DNA of 64,000 nt from Pseudomonas sp. ADAK13 (GCF_012935715.1 NZ_CP052860.1:3906001-3970000); one strand, 5' to 3'; positions 36,355-45,996 are shown, numbered from the stretch's first letter. Notes: generated from the sequence alone by a model not told the origin. Program-made: numbers and translations.

Positions 36355-37782
36355 ATGATGGCTGTCAAAACAAATATTGACATGGTGTCAATTATGCGAG
36401 AAGGACTCTCCAGCGGGCAGGGCGTGAAGTACAAACGCCTGTCCGATGTCATGGAGCGGGGCATTCTTGAAGGCTTGATTGAACCGGGAAGAAAACTGCC
36501 GCCCCATCGGGTGCTTTCCGACAATCTGGGGGTGACCATTGGCACCATCAGTCGCGCCTACGGTGAGCTGGAACGGCTGGGGTTGGTGGTGGCGCGGGTA
36601 GGTGACGGCACCTTCGTGCGCAAGCGTGGGATGGAGCGTCAAAGGGATGAAGGCTTTCGCAACTTCAGCGACGAGCCGCGGCAATACTTTGATATGAGCC
36701 GCAACATGCATATCCCGGGGCAGGAGACCACGTTCCTCGCCCAAAGCTTCCAGACACTGGCCACCAACGCCAAGTTTTTGCAGGACATCAGCGCCTACAC
36801 CCCGGACGCCGGGTTGCCGCGCTACCGTGCGGCGGGCGCGCAGTGGCTGGTGCAGCGGGATTTCCATCCGATTCCCGAGCAGGTGATTTGCGTGAACGGC
36901 GGCCAGCACGGGCTGCTGTGCGCATTGATGGCGCTATTGCGGGCCGGCGACACGGTGGTCACCGAACAGTTGACCTACCCGGGGCTGATCACCGCCGCGC
37001 GCATGCTGGGGATACGCCTGATCGGCCTGGAAATGGACGAAGAAGGGCTGTTGCCGGGGGCGCTGGATGAGGTGTGCCGCAATCACCGGGTTTCAGCGTT
37101 GTACTGCACGCCGACCATCCAGAATCCTACGACGGCGGTGCTGTCGGTCGCGCGCCGTGAGGCGCTGGTCAAGGTCTGCCGTGAACACAACCTGCTGATT
37201 CTCGAGGACGAGGCCCACGGCGTGTTGGTGGAAGATCGTCCGCCGCCCCTGAGCCATTTCGCGCCGGAACGTACAATTCTGATCAGCAGCCTGAGCAAGG
37301 CAGTGTCGGCGGGGTTGCGTGTGGGGTACGTGCATGCGCCACCGGCGCTGGTCAGCCGGATTTCCGCGGCGCTGCGCTCAACCTGCTGGATGGCCACGCC
37401 GGTGACCCTGGAACTGGCCACCCAATGGATCGAAAATGGCACGGCGGAGCACCTGCTGCACCAGCAGATCCAGGAAATCAGCCGACGCAAGGCGTTGGTG
37501 GAAGGGTTGCTGATCGGCCTGGAATATCGCACCCATCTCAATAGCCCGCACTTCTGGATCGAAGTCCCGGAGCCTTGGCGCGCGTCGGAAATCGAGGCGG
37601 AGTTGAAGCAGAATAATTACCTGATTGCCACAGCCGAAGCATTTGCGGTGGGCCAGACGGCGGTGCCGCAGTTTATCCGGGCAAGCATCTGCAACACGTC
37701 GGGGGATGATCAGCTGTTGCTGGCAGGGTTTGATGCGCTGGCGACGGCGCTGGGGCAGGGCGGGGGGAGATTCCACTTGTGA
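36355..37782 (+). CDS. MocR-type regulator (GntR HTH fused to PLP aminotransferase domain)
   Basis: A 475-residue PLP-binding regulator. The winged helix is at about residues 25-90 (SDVMERGILEGLIEPGRKLP, SDNLGVTIGTISRAYGELE). The aminotransferase-like domain fills the rest, with the PLP lysine in SSLSKAVSAGLRVGY and NPTTAV nearby. MocR proteins sense PLP or an amino-acid/PLP adduct and often control a neighbouring divergent gene; here that is the exporter/sulfur-carrier operon. The start is uncertain: ATG at 36355 has AGGGCG upstream, while ATG at 36394 follows an inverted repeat with no good ribosome site. Confidence 0.9.
   Translation: MMAVKTNIDMVSIMREGLSSGQGVKYKRLSDVMERGILEGLIEPGRKLPPHRVLSDNLGVTIGTISRAYGELERLGLVVARVGDGTFVRKRGMERQRDEGFRNFSDEPRQYFDMSRNMHIPGQETTFLAQSFQTLATNAKFLQDISAYTPDAGLPRYRAAGAQWLVQRDFHPIPEQVICVNGGQHGLLCALMALLRAGDTVVTEQLTYPGLITAARMLGIRLIGLEMDEEGLLPGALDEVCRNHRVSALYCTPTIQNPTTAVLSVARREALVKVCREHNLLILEDEAHGVLVEDRPPPLSHFAPERTILISSLSKAVSAGLRVGYVHAPPALVSRISAALRSTCWMATPVTLELATQWIENGTAEHLLHQQIQEISRRKALVEGLLIGLEYRTHLNSPHFWIEVPEPWRASEIEAELKQNNYLIATAEAFAVGQTAVPQFIRASICNTSGDDQLLLAGFDALATALGQGGGRFHL
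36376..36392. promoter_or_regulatory. ATTGACA-TGG-TGTCAAT inverted repeat at the MocR gene start
   Basis: A perfect 7-bp inverted repeat with a three-base spacer that offers a TTGACA -35-like box on both strands. It lies in codons 8 to 13 if the regulator starts at 36355, or in the leader if it starts at 36394. It could be the MocR operator or a divergent promoter element. Just upstream, 36313-36328 reads TTGATT then TGATTGA, a loose direct repeat. Confidence 0.45.
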
Positions 37783-37789
37783 AGATAGA

Positions 37790-37930
37790 CCCTTGTGGCG
37801 AGGGGGCTTGTCCCCCGTTGGGCGGCGCAGCAGCCCCAAACCTGCCGACGCCGTTCTGTCTGAGAGACTGCGGTGGCGTTACTGGGGCCGCTTCGCAGCC
37901 CAACGGGGGACAAGCCCCCTCGCCACAGGG
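37790..37930. repeat. Second intergenic inverted-repeat type (TGGCGAGGGGGCTTG ends)
   Basis: Inverted arms of about 32 bases (TGGCGAGGGGGCTTGTCCCC and its complement) surround some 75 bases. This differs from the GTGGGAGC REP type and is another common pseudomonad intergenic repeat. It lies between the convergent mocR-type and ppsR genes. Confidence 0.85.
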
Positions 37931-37954
37931 GATCAGTGGTGTCTGAACAACCGG

Positions 37955-38773
37955 TTACTTGAACCGCCGCTCCACCCCTTTCTCCACCAGAATCTTCGCC
38001 GAAATCTCTTCCACCGAAAAATGCGTGGAATTGATGTGCGCAATATTCTCCCGGCGGAACAGATTTTCTACTTCCCGCACTTCAAATTCGCACTGCGCAT
38101 AGCTGGAGTATCGGCTATTGGGCTTGCGTTCATTACGAATCGCCGTCAGCCGGTCCGGGTCAATGGTCAGCCCGAACAGCTTGTGCTGGTGCGCGCGCAG
38201 GGCGGCAGGCAGTGTCAGGTGCTCCATGTCGTCTTCGGTCAGCGGGTAGTTGGCCGCGCGAATCCCGAATTGCATGGCCATATAGAGGCAGGTCGGCGTC
38301 TTGCCGCAGCGGGACACGCCCACGAGGATCAAATCAGCCTTGTCGTAGTAGTGGGTGCGGGCGCCGTCGTCGTTGTCGAGGGCGAAGTTCACCGCCTCGA
38401 TCCGCTCCATATAGTTGGAGTTGTGACCAATGGAGTGAGATTTTCCGACAGAGTATGACGAATGTTCACTTAACTCTTGTTCCAGCGGCGCCAGGAAGGT
38501 AGAGAAGATGTCGATCATGAAACCATTGGAGGTCGCGAGGATCTCACGGATGTCCTGATTGACGATGGTGTCGAAAATGATCGGACGAAATCCGTCTTTT
38601 TCGGCCGCCAGATTGATTTGTTGTACCATGGCTCGCGCTTTATCCACGCTATCGATATAGGGTCGCGTGAATTTGCTGAAGGTAATGTTTTCGAACTGCG
38701 CCAACAGGCTTTGACCCAGGGTTTCGGCTGTGATGCCGGTGCCGTCGGAGATAAAGAAAGCAGATCGTTTCAT
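37955..38773 (-). CDS. ppsR: Phosphoenolpyruvate synthase regulatory kinase/pyrophosphorylase
   Basis: Controls PEP synthase by ADP-dependent phosphorylation and phosphate-dependent dephosphorylation of its active-site region. The 272-residue protein starts [20 protein letters not shown], the family hallmark, and has the P-loop [11 protein letters not shown] (about residue 152). The start at 38773 is preferred to upstream frames. It is divergent from ppsA, its target, as in other pseudomonads. Confidence 0.96.
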   Translation of the reverse strand: MKRSAFFISDGTGITAETLGQSLLAQFENITFSKFTRPYIDSVDKARAMVQQINLAAEKDGFRPIIFDTIVNQDIREILATSNGFMIDIFSTFLAPLEQELSEHSSYSVGKSHSIGHNSNYMERIEAVNFALDNDDGARTHYYDKADLILVGVSRCGKTPTCLYMAMQFGIRAANYPLTEDDMEHLTLPAALRAHQHKLFGLTIDPDRLTAIRNERKPNSRYSSYAQCEFEVREVENLFRRENIAHINSTHFSVEEISAKILVEKGVERRFK

Positions 38774-38951
38774 TTGAGCCTTGGGCCTTAAGCTGATGAC
38801 GAATCTTGGATATGATAGGCGCGATTTTGCCGTCCCGCAGTGGGCCGCATTCTCACTTATTTTCCAGGTCCAGGCCACAAACGCCGGTAACCGCTCCTAC
38901 TGAGCCGCCGGCGTCCTGAGCTTTTCCAACACAGAAAGTGGAGAGATCACC

Positions 38952-41327
38952 TTGGTAGAGTACGTAGTTTCCCTCGATAAGCTCGGCGTCCATGATGTAG
39001 AGCACGTAGGGGGCAAGAACGCATCCCTGGGCGAGATGATCAGTAATCTTGCGGGCGCCGGTGTATCGGTTCCAGGTGGTTTTGCCACCACCGCCCAGGC
39101 TTACCGTGATTTCCTCGAGTTGAGCGGCCTCAACGATCAGATCCATGCCGCCCTCGATGCGCTGGACGTCGATGACGTCAACGCCCTGGCCAAGACCGGC
39201 GCCCAGATCCGTCAATGGATCATGGAAGCCGAGTTCCCCGAGAAGCTCAACGCCGAGATCCGCACCGCGTTTGCCACGCTGTCGGCCGGTAACCCGGACA
39301 TGGCCGTCGCCGTGCGCTCCTCGGCCACCGCCGAAGACCTGCCAGACGCCTCCTTCGCCGGTCAGCAAGAAACCTTCCTGAACATCCGCGGCGTGGAAAA
39401 CGTGATCCGCGCGGCCAAGGAAGTGTTCGCCTCGCTGTTCAACGACCGCGCCATTTCCTACCGTGTACACCAGGGTTTCGACCACAAGCTGGTGGCCCTG
39501 TCTGCCGGTGTGCAGCGCATGGTGCGTTCGGAAACCGGCACGGCCGGCGTGATGTTCACCCTGGACACCGAGTCGGGCTTTCGCGACGTGGTCTTCATCA
39601 CCGGCGCCTACGGCCTGGGCGAAACCGTCGTACAAGGTGCGGTGAACCCGGACGAATTCTACGTCCACAAACACACCCTTGAAGCCGGCCGCCCGGCCAT
39701 CCTGCGCCGCAACCTGGGCAGCAAGGCGATCAAGATGATCTACGGCGACGAGGCCAAGGCCGGTCGCTCGGTAAAAACCGTTGATGTCGACAAGGCCGAA
39801 CGTGCGCGTTTCTGCCTCACCGACGCCGAAGTCAGCGAATTGGCCAAACAAGCGATGATCATCGAAAAGCACTACAAGTGCCCGATGGACATCGAATGGG
39901 CCAAGGACGGTGACGACGGCAAGCTGTACATCGTTCAGGCCCGCCCTGAAACCGTGAAGAGCCGCACCTCGGCCAACGTCATGGAACGCTACCTGTTGAA
40001 AGAAACCGGCACCGTACTGGTGGAAGGCCGTGCCATCGGCCAGCGCATCGGCGCCGGCAAGGTGCGGATCATCAAGGACGTGTCCGAGATGGACAAAGTC
40101 CAGCCAGGCGACGTGCTGGTCTCCGACATGACCGACCCGGACTGGGAACCGGTGATGAAACGCGCCAGCGCCATCGTCACCAACCGTGGCGGGCGTACCT
40201 GCCACGCGGCGATCATCGCCCGTGAGCTGGGGATCCCGGCAGTGGTCGGTTGCGGCAACGCCACCCAACTGTTGAAAGACGGCCAGGGCGTGACTGTGTC
40301 CTGCGCCGAAGGCGACACCGGCTTCATCTTCGAAGGTGAACTGGGCTTCGACATCAAGCAAAACTCCATCGACGCCATGCCGGACCTGCCGTTCAAGATC
40401 ATGATGAACGTCGGCAACCCGGACCGCGCCTTCGACTTCGCGCAGTTGCCGAACGCTGGTGTGGGCCTGGCCCGCCTGGAGTTCATCATCAACCGCATGA
40501 TCGGCGTGCACCCCAAGGCACTGTTGAACTACGACGGCCTGCCGCCGGACATCAAGGAAAGCGTCGACAAGCGCATCGCCGGCTACAACGACCCGGTGGG
40601 CTTCTACGTCGAGAAGCTGGTGGAAGGCATCAGCACCCTGGCGGCGGCGTTCTACCCGAAAAAGGTCATCGTCCGGCTGTCGGACTTCAAGTCCAACGAA
40701 TACGCGAACCTGATCGGCGGCAAGCTCTACGAGCCGGAAGAAGAAAACCCGATGCTGGGCTTCCGGGGCGCCTCGCGTTACATCAGCGAAGCCTTCCGCG
40801 ACTGCTTCGAGCTGGAATGCCGCGCCCTCAAGCGCGTGCGCAACGAGATGGGCCTGACCAACGTCGAAATCATGGTGCCATTCGTGCGCACCCTGGGCGA
40901 GGCGAGCCAGGTGGTGGACCTGCTGGCTGAAAACGGCCTGTCCCGTGGCGAGAACGGCCTGCGCGTCATCATGATGTGCGAGCTGCCGTCCAACGCCATC
41001 CTGGCTGAAGAGTTCCTGGAATTCTTCGACGGCTTCTCCATCGGCTCCAACGACCTGACCCAGCTGACCCTGGGCCTGGACCGCGACTCGGGGATCATCG
41101 CCCACCTGTTCGACGAGCGTAACCCTGCGGTCAAGAAGCTGCTGGCCAACGCCATCCAGGCGTGCAACAAGGCTGGCAAGTACATCGGGATCTGCGGCCA
41201 AGGCCCTTCCGATCACCCCGACCTGGCCAAATGGCTGATGGAACAGGGCATCGAAAGCGTCTCGCTGAACCCCGATTCCGTACTGGAAACCTGGTTCTTC
41301 CTGGCTGAAGGTCAAGCTCAGGCGTAA
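38952..41327 (+). CDS. ppsA: Phosphoenolpyruvate synthase
   Basis: Converts pyruvate and ATP to PEP, AMP and phosphate for gluconeogenesis. The 791-residue protein has the ATP-binding domain at the N-terminus, the phospho-histidine domain with [15 protein letters not shown] (about residue 415), and the C-terminal TIM barrel with [17 protein letters not shown]. Translation starts at TTG ([12 protein letters not shown]), with GGAGAG six bases before it. A terminator follows the stop. Confidence 0.97.
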   Translation: MVEYVVSLDKLGVHDVEHVGGKNASLGEMISNLAGAGVSVPGGFATTAQAYRDFLELSGLNDQIHAALDALDVDDVNALAKTGAQIRQWIMEAEFPEKLNAEIRTAFATLSAGNPDMAVAVRSSATAEDLPDASFAGQQETFLNIRGVENVIRAAKEVFASLFNDRAISYRVHQGFDHKLVALSAGVQRMVRSETGTAGVMFTLDTESGFRDVVFITGAYGLGETVVQGAVNPDEFYVHKHTLEAGRPAILRRNLGSKAIKMIYGDEAKAGRSVKTVDVDKAERARFCLTDAEVSELAKQAMIIEKHYKCPMDIEWAKDGDDGKLYIVQARPETVKSRTSANVMERYLLKETGTVLVEGRAIGQRIGAGKVRIIKDVSEMDKVQPGDVLVSDMTDPDWEPVMKRASAIVTNRGGRTCHAAIIARELGIPAVVGCGNATQLLKDGQGVTVSCAEGDTGFIFEGELGFDIKQNSIDAMPDLPFKIMMNVGNPDRAFDFAQLPNAGVGLARLEFIINRMIGVHPKALLNYDGLPPDIKESVDKRIAGYNDPVGFYVEKLVEGISTLAAAFYPKKVIVRLSDFKSNEYANLIGGKLYEPEEENPMLGFRGASRYISEAFRDCFELECRALKRVRNEMGLTNVEIMVPFVRTLGEASQVVDLLAENGLSRGENGLRVIMMCELPSNAILAEEFLEFFDGFSIGSNDLTQLTLGLDRDSGIIAHLFDERNPAVKKLLANAIQACNKAGKYIGICGQGPSDHPDLAKWLMEQGIESVSLNPDSVLETWFFLAEGQAQA

Positions 41328-41344
41328 GACGCAACCTCAAAAAG

Positions 41345-41378
41345 TGCCGGTCAATCGTTAGGGTTGGCCGGCATTTCT
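41345..41378 (+). terminator. Intrinsic terminator after ppsA
   Basis: A 10-bp stem TGCCGGTCAA / TTGGCCGGCA (one G-T pair) followed by a T-rich stretch, 18 bases after the ppsA stop. Confidence 0.75.
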
Positions 41379-41389
41379 CATTCTGTACA

Positions 41390-41422
41390 GGGCGGAACTC
41401 CTTCCGGACGCCGCCCTTTTTT
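41390..41422 (+). terminator. Second terminator-like hairpin in front of the hydrolase gene
   Basis: GGGCGG / CCGCCC stem with an inner TCC-TTCC-GGA pairing and six Ts directly after. The T-run ends 13 bases before the start codon of the next gene, so this is placed as a leader attenuator rather than as a terminator for ppsA alone. Confidence 0.7.
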
Positions 41423-41435
41423 GTGCAAGAGCATT

Positions 41436-42425
41436 ATGCAAAGCAGCAGCAACCTGTTTCCTGTCGCCTTGATCAGCGCTGAGCGTCGTGGCGACCTGAG
41501 TGAAGATGTGTATCGCCTCAAGCCCGGCAACAGCCCTGACGGCACCGTCGAGCTGGCCGTGACCCGCCTGGGCCTGGCCGATGTCCCGGAAAACCGGGGC
41601 GTGCCGGTGGTTTTGTTGCATGGCAGTTTCTCCAACCGACGCTTTTGGTATTCGCCCAAGGGGATCGGCTTGGGCGCTTACCTGGCGCGCGAGGGGTTCG
41701 ACGTCTGGATCCCGGAAATGCGCGGCCACGGGCTGTCCCGACGTAACCACGACTACGCCAAAAACCGCGTTGCCGACTATGCTCGCTACGACTTGCCGGC
41801 CATTGCTGCCTTTGTGCGTGAGCAAAGTGGGCAGATTCCCCACTGGATCGGGCATTCCCTGGGTGGCACAACCCTGGCTGCGGCCCTGGGTGGGCAGCAC
41901 CTTGGCGCGCCGGCAGTGGCCTCGGTGGCGCTGTTTGGCTGCCAGGTCAGCCGTACCCATTGGCCGTTGAAACTGCCACCGTTGGAATGGACCGGTCGCC
42001 TGCTCTTGAAACGCTTTGGCCAATTGTCTGGCTCGCGGCTGAAGCGCGGCCCCGAAGACGAACCGGCAGGTGTGCTGATTGAAGCCATGCGCTGGAATGG
42101 CCTGTTCGGCCGCTTTGGCGAAGGGAAGCAGGATTGGTGGAAAGGCCTGGCAGCGGTCGACGTGCCGCTATTGGCGGTGAGCGCTGCCGGCGATCACCAG
42201 GACCCGGACTGGGCCTGTCGCAAACTTTTCGAGCAAGTCGGCTCCGAGCATCGCCAGTACCTGTGCCTGGGGCGCCGGCAAGGGTTCAGCGGGGATTTCG
42301 GGCACGTCGAGATGCTCGTCAGCAAGGCTGCCCAGGCTGAAGTGTGGCCGTTGGTGAGGCGTTGGCTGAAAGATCCGCTTACACCTTTGGCGGGGGCGCA
42401 GTCGCAGGAACTTGCTGTGGTTTGA
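41436..42425 (+). CDS. Alpha/beta hydrolase (esterase/lipase family)
   Basis: A 329-residue alpha/beta hydrolase. The oxyanion region VVLLHGSFSNRRFW, the nucleophile elbow WIGHSLGGT (Ser about 148) and a late GHVEML histidine are visible. There is no signal peptide. The corresponding P. aeruginosa gene lies at the same place after ppsA and is annotated as an esterase/lipase; the substrate is unknown. The ATG at 41436 (MQSSSNLFPV) is preferred to starts inside the upstream hairpin. Confidence 0.88.
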   Translation: MQSSSNLFPVALISAERRGDLSEDVYRLKPGNSPDGTVELAVTRLGLADVPENRGVPVVLLHGSFSNRRFWYSPKGIGLGAYLAREGFDVWIPEMRGHGLSRRNHDYAKNRVADYARYDLPAIAAFVREQSGQIPHWIGHSLGGTTLAAALGGQHLGAPAVASVALFGCQVSRTHWPLKLPPLEWTGRLLLKRFGQLSGSRLKRGPEDEPAGVLIEAMRWNGLFGRFGEGKQDWWKGLAAVDVPLLAVSAAGDHQDPDWACRKLFEQVGSEHRQYLCLGRRQGFSGDFGHVEMLVSKAAQAEVWPLVRRWLKDPLTPLAGAQSQELAVV

Positions 42426-42647
42426 GCGCAAGGCTCTATCAGGGGCGTTTCGCTTGTTTGCCGTAGCGGCTAAGATATGACGCGTTGGGTGGTTCTGGTC
42501 ATATTCAGTCGCGCAGTGGGTCTTGCGTTGCTGTCGGATGGGCCTGACTATTCGGCCCGGATTAAAGAACCTTCATGGCAAAGCGTTTCCAGATGTAAGT
42601 AAACAGTGGGATGTTTGACACTTTCTTTCACCTACAGGAGTTTCTCG

Positions 42648-43139
42648 ATGAACCATTACCTTACCCCCGACCTGTGTGACGCCTACCCGGAGTTGGTGCA
42701 GGTGGTTGAGCCGATGTTCAGCAATTTCGGCGGCCGAGACTCCTTTGGTGGCGAGATCGTGACCATCAAGTGCTTTGAAGACAATTCCCTGGTCAAGGAA
42801 CAAGCCGAACTCAATGGCGCCGGCAAGGTGCTGGTGGTCGACGGTGGTGGTTCCCTGCGCCGTGCGTTGCTGGGCGACATGATTGCCGAGAAAGCCGCGA
42901 AAAACGGCTGGGAAGGGCTGGTGATCTACGGCTGCATCCGCGATGTGGACGTGATTGCCCAGACCGATTTGGGTGTACAGGCCCTGGCCAGCCACCCGAT
43001 GAAGACAGAAAAGCGTGGTATCGGCGATTTGAACGTGGCGGTGACCTTCGCTGGCGTGACCTTCCGCCCGGGTGAGTACGTGTACGCCGACAATAACGGT
43101 GTGATCGTCTCCCCCAGCCCGCTGAAAATGCCTGAATAA
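42648..43139 (+). CDS. rraA: RraA-like protein (4-hydroxy-4-methyl-2-oxoglutarate aldolase / RNase E regulator family)
   Basis: A 163-residue protein with the RraA fold. Residues [20 protein letters not shown] and [14 protein letters not shown] are the conserved core; GxxRD with a metal-binding Asp is kept. In E. coli RraA inhibits RNase E; many homologues are HMG/CHA aldolases. The ATG at 42648 follows CAGGAG. The 222 bases upstream contain no gene. Confidence 0.92.
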   Translation: MNHYLTPDLCDAYPELVQVVEPMFSNFGGRDSFGGEIVTIKCFEDNSLVKEQAELNGAGKVLVVDGGGSLRRALLGDMIAEKAAKNGWEGLVIYGCIRDVDVIAQTDLGVQALASHPMKTEKRGIGDLNVAVTFAGVTFRPGEYVYADNNGVIVSPSPLKMPE

Positions 43140-43164
43140 ATAGCAGTAGCCGACAGGGGTGAGG

Positions 43165-44160
43165 ATGTTCGAGGAAGAAAACGCGCAGTGGGGGCTGGTG
43201 CATGCCCTGGTGCTGGACGGTAAGGGTGGTGCGCGTTCGATTGCCCGGACAGAGCTTGATGAGCTGCAACTGCAGCCTCAGGAAAGCCTGTGGCTGCATT
43301 GGGACCGTAGCCATCCCCAGACCCAGACCTGGTTGCGCAAATCCAGCGGCTTGAGCGAGTTCGCGTGTGACCTGCTGCTGGAGGAAAACACCCGCCCACG
43401 CCTGTTGCCGCTGCCGGACGCCGAACTGCTGCTGTTTTTACGCGGTGTCAACCTGAACCCCGGCGCCGAACCGGAAGACATGGTCTCGGTGCGTATCTTT
43501 GCCTCGGCGGCGCGGGTGATTTCCCTGCGCTTGCGCCCGTTACGTGCAACGGATGAGCTGCTGGTGCAGTTGGCGGATGGCAAGGGGCCGAAAACGTCGT
43601 CGGAACTGGTCCTTTATATGGCGCAGTACCTGACCAACAAGGTCCAGGATCTGGTCAGTGATCTGTCCGAAATCGTCGATATCGAAGAAGAAAAACTGGA
43701 TGCCGACGAACGGTATACCCCGGAGCATGGCAGCGTTTTGCAGATCCGTCGGCGCGCCGCCGGGCTGAAACGTTTCCTGTCGCCGCAGCGGGATATTTTT
43801 GCGCAGTTGACCCGGATCAAACTGCCCTGGTTCTGCGACGACGATGCTGACTACTGGAACGAATTGAACAACAGCCTGACCCGTTACCTGGAAGAGCTGG
43901 AATTGGCCCGGGAGCGCGTGGGGCTTGTGCTTGAGACCGAAGACCGGCGTTTGAGCCTGCGCATGAACCGCACCATGTACCGCTTCGGGATCATCACCGG
44001 GATCTTCCTGCCGATGAGTTTCCTGACCGGTTTGCTGGGGATCAATGTGGGGGGAATTCCGTTCTCTTCCAGCCCTTACGGGTTCCTGATTGCCTGCCTG
44101 ATGATGGTCACGGTGGCGGTCGGGCAGTGGTGGTTGTTTCGACGTTTACGTTGGGTCTGA
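43165..44160 (+). CDS. cmaX: CorA/ZntB-like divalent metal transporter (CmaX)
   Basis: A 331-residue CorA-family membrane protein. The long N-terminal cytoplasmic part ends in two C-terminal helices; the pore signature reads LLGINVGGIP, a GIN in place of the classical GMN, as in ZntB-like proteins. P. aeruginosa CmaX lies in the same place upstream of crfX-cmpX-sigX-oprF. The ATG at 43165 follows GGGGTGAGG. Confidence 0.9.
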   Translation: MFEEENAQWGLVHALVLDGKGGARSIARTELDELQLQPQESLWLHWDRSHPQTQTWLRKSSGLSEFACDLLLEENTRPRLLPLPDAELLLFLRGVNLNPGAEPEDMVSVRIFASAARVISLRLRPLRATDELLVQLADGKGPKTSSELVLYMAQYLTNKVQDLVSDLSEIVDIEEEKLDADERYTPEHGSVLQIRRRAAGLKRFLSPQRDIFAQLTRIKLPWFCDDDADYWNELNNSLTRYLEELELARERVGLVLETEDRRLSLRMNRTMYRFGIITGIFLPMSFLTGLLGINVGGIPFSSSPYGFLIACLMMVTVAVGQWWLFRRLRWV

Positions 44161-44245
44161 CCTGAATGTGACCTGAACGTGGAAAGAGGTCATGTGACCC
44201 GAAGAATTTTACCCTCGTCTTTTAAATCACTTGCGAGAGGTTTTT

Positions 44246-44491
44246 ATGCACGATCCGTTCGAACAGTCTTTGCGTGACATGCTGAATGCTTCGCCGTCCA
44301 ACCGGGACGACGATGCTTGCCTGGGTCGCGTTTTGAAAACCGCCAACCGCCAGGTCGGGGCGGGGGACCTGTTCGGTCTGCTCGGCCGCTGGTTGCCGGC
44401 ATTGATGATGGCCCTGAACAACGGTTCGGCCCATGTTTCACCGGTTTCCCGTCGTAAACCTCTTGCTCGCACTGCTGATAAGGCTGAATGA
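44246..44491 (+). CDS. crfX: CrfX, small protein upstream of cmpX
   Basis: An 81-residue protein (MHDPFEQSLRDMLNAS) matching the small CrfX (CfrX) gene that precedes cmpX in pseudomonads. A weak hydrophobic stretch, LFGLLGRWLPALMMAL, sits near residue 45. The stop overlaps the cmpX start (ATGA). Its function is unknown; in P. aeruginosa the region responds to cell-envelope stress. Confidence 0.88.
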   Translation: MHDPFEQSLRDMLNASPSNRDDDACLGRVLKTANRQVGAGDLFGLLGRWLPALMMALNNGSAHVSPVSRRKPLARTADKAE

Positions 44492-45318
44492 ATATGGAAC
44501 TCGATCTCTGGACCCAGAGTCTGGTAACTGCAATGACTGCGCTGTGGACCAAGGTGGCGAATTTCATTCCCAACCTGTTTGGTGCCCTGGTGGTGGTACT
44601 GCTGGGTTTTGTCGTGGCCAAGCTGCTCGACACCCTGCTCTCCAAATTGCTGGCTAAACTGGGTCTCGATCGACTGATGGGCGGTACCGGCCTGACCAAG
44701 ATTCTGGGACGTGCCGGGCTGCAAGTGCCGATCTCGACATTGATCGGCAAGATCGTTTATTGGTTTGTTTTGCTGATTTTTCTGGTTTCTGCGGCTGAAT
44801 CCCTTGGACTTGAGCGAGTTTCAGCTACGCTCGACATGCTGGCGCTGTATTTGCCGAAGGTATTCGGTGGCGCGCTGGTGCTGCTCGTAGGGGTTTTGCT
44901 GGCGCAACTGGCCAATGGCCTGGTGCGCGGCGCGGCTGAAGGGGTAGGGCTGGATTACGCCAGCGGCCTGGGGCGAATCGCTCAGGGCCTGGTGATTATC
45001 ATCAGTATTTCGGTCGCGATCAGCCAGTTGGAGGTCAAGACTGACCTGCTGAACCATGTGATTGTGATTGTTTTGATTACCGTTGGTCTGGCCGTTGCGC
45101 TGGCCATGGGACTGGGAAGCCGGGAAATTGCCGGGCAGATTCTTGCGGGAATCTATGTGCGTGAGCTGTATCAGGTTGGGCAACAAGTGCGTGTGGGCGA
45201 GGTCGAAGGGCAGATCGAGGAGATCGGCACGGTTAAGACAACAGTGCTGACCGACGATGGCGAACTGGTGTCGCTTTCGAATCGGATCCTGCTGGAACAG
45301 CATGTGACTAGCCGCTAA
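44488..45318 (+). CDS. cmpX: CmpX, MscS-related small-conductance channel family protein
   Basis: A 276-residue inner-membrane protein. It has three to five N-terminal helices with a repeated conserved helix (NLFGALVVVLLGFVVAKLLD), then a short MscS-like cytoplasmic beta domain (LYQVGQQVRVGEVEGQIEEI). In P. aeruginosa CmpX affects envelope homeostasis and virulence and lies directly before sigX. It overlaps crfX by four bases. Confidence 0.9.
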   Translation: MNMELDLWTQSLVTAMTALWTKVANFIPNLFGALVVVLLGFVVAKLLDTLLSKLLAKLGLDRLMGGTGLTKILGRAGLQVPISTLIGKIVYWFVLLIFLVSAAESLGLERVSATLDMLALYLPKVFGGALVLLVGVLLAQLANGLVRGAAEGVGLDYASGLGRIAQGLVIIISISVAISQLEVKTDLLNHVIVIVLITVGLAVALAMGLGSREIAGQILAGIYVRELYQVGQQVRVGEVEGQIEEIGTVKTTVLTDDGELVSLSNRILLEQHVTSR

Positions 45319-45351
45319 CCCGGCAAACCCTGCTAATGTACGCCGCCGCAA

Positions 45352-45366
45352 ACCTGGGTATCCAGG
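45352..45366 (+). promoter_or_regulatory. Hairpin in the sigX leader
   Basis: CCTGG-GTAT-CCAGG, flanked by a second outer pairing (GCCGC / GGCGG). It lies 40 bases before the sigX start and after the cmpX stop. It may be a processing or weak termination signal; it lacks a T-run. Confidence 0.35.
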
Positions 45367-45405
45367 CTGAGGCGGACATTGACCTGACTGTCGGCACGAC
45401 TTGTT

Positions 45406-45996
45406 TTGAATAAAGCCCAAACGCTGTCCACGCGCTATGACCCCCGTGAGCTCTCTGATGAGGAGTTGGTCGCGCGCTCGCACACGGAGCTGTTTCACGT
45501 AACACGCGCGTACGAAGAATTGATGCGCAGGTATCAACGCACTCTGTTCAACGTTTGTTCAAGGTATTTAGGGAACGATAGAGATGCGGATGATGTCTGT
45601 CAGGAAGTGATGCTCAAGGTGCTATACGGCCTGAAGAACTTCGAGGGCAAATCGAAGTTCAAGACATGGCTTTATAGCATCACGTACAACGAGTGCATCA
45701 CGCAGTATCGGAAGGAACGGCGAAAGCGTCGCTTGATGGACGCTTTGAGTCTGGACCCCCTTGAGGAAGCGTCTGAAGAGAAGGCGCCAACCCCGGAAGA
45801 AAAGGGCGGACTCGATCGCTGGTTGGTGCATGTGAACCCGATTGACCGGGAAATTCTGGTGCTACGATTTGTCGCAGAGCTGGAATTTCAGGAAATCGCT
45901 GACATCATGCATATGGGTTTGAGTGCTACAAAAATGCGTTACAAACGTGCTCTTGATAAATTACGTGAGAAATTTGCGGGCAGTACTGAAACTTAG
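45406..45996 (+). CDS. sigX: ECF sigma factor SigX
   Basis: A 196-residue extracytoplasmic-function sigma factor. Region 2 includes YQRTLFNVCSRYLGNDRDADDVCQEVMLK, and region 4 LEFQEIADIMHMGLSATKMRY. It directs transcription of oprF and fatty-acid genes under envelope stress. The start is the TTG at 45406 (MNKAQTLSTRYDPRELSDE), as in other P. fluorescens SigX. No classical anti-sigma gene is next to it, as usual for SigX. Confidence 0.96.
   Translation: MNKAQTLSTRYDPRELSDEELVARSHTELFHVTRAYEELMRRYQRTLFNVCSRYLGNDRDADDVCQEVMLKVLYGLKNFEGKSKFKTWLYSITYNECITQYRKERRKRRLMDALSLDPLEEASEEKAPTPEEKGGLDRWLVHVNPIDREILVLRFVAELEFQEIADIMHMGLSATKMRYKRALDKLREKFAGSTET

Noticed and set aside
38853..41315. An 820-codon minus-strand frame opposite ppsA
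   Set aside because: Shadow of the codon bias of ppsA; no recognisable domain and no start signal.
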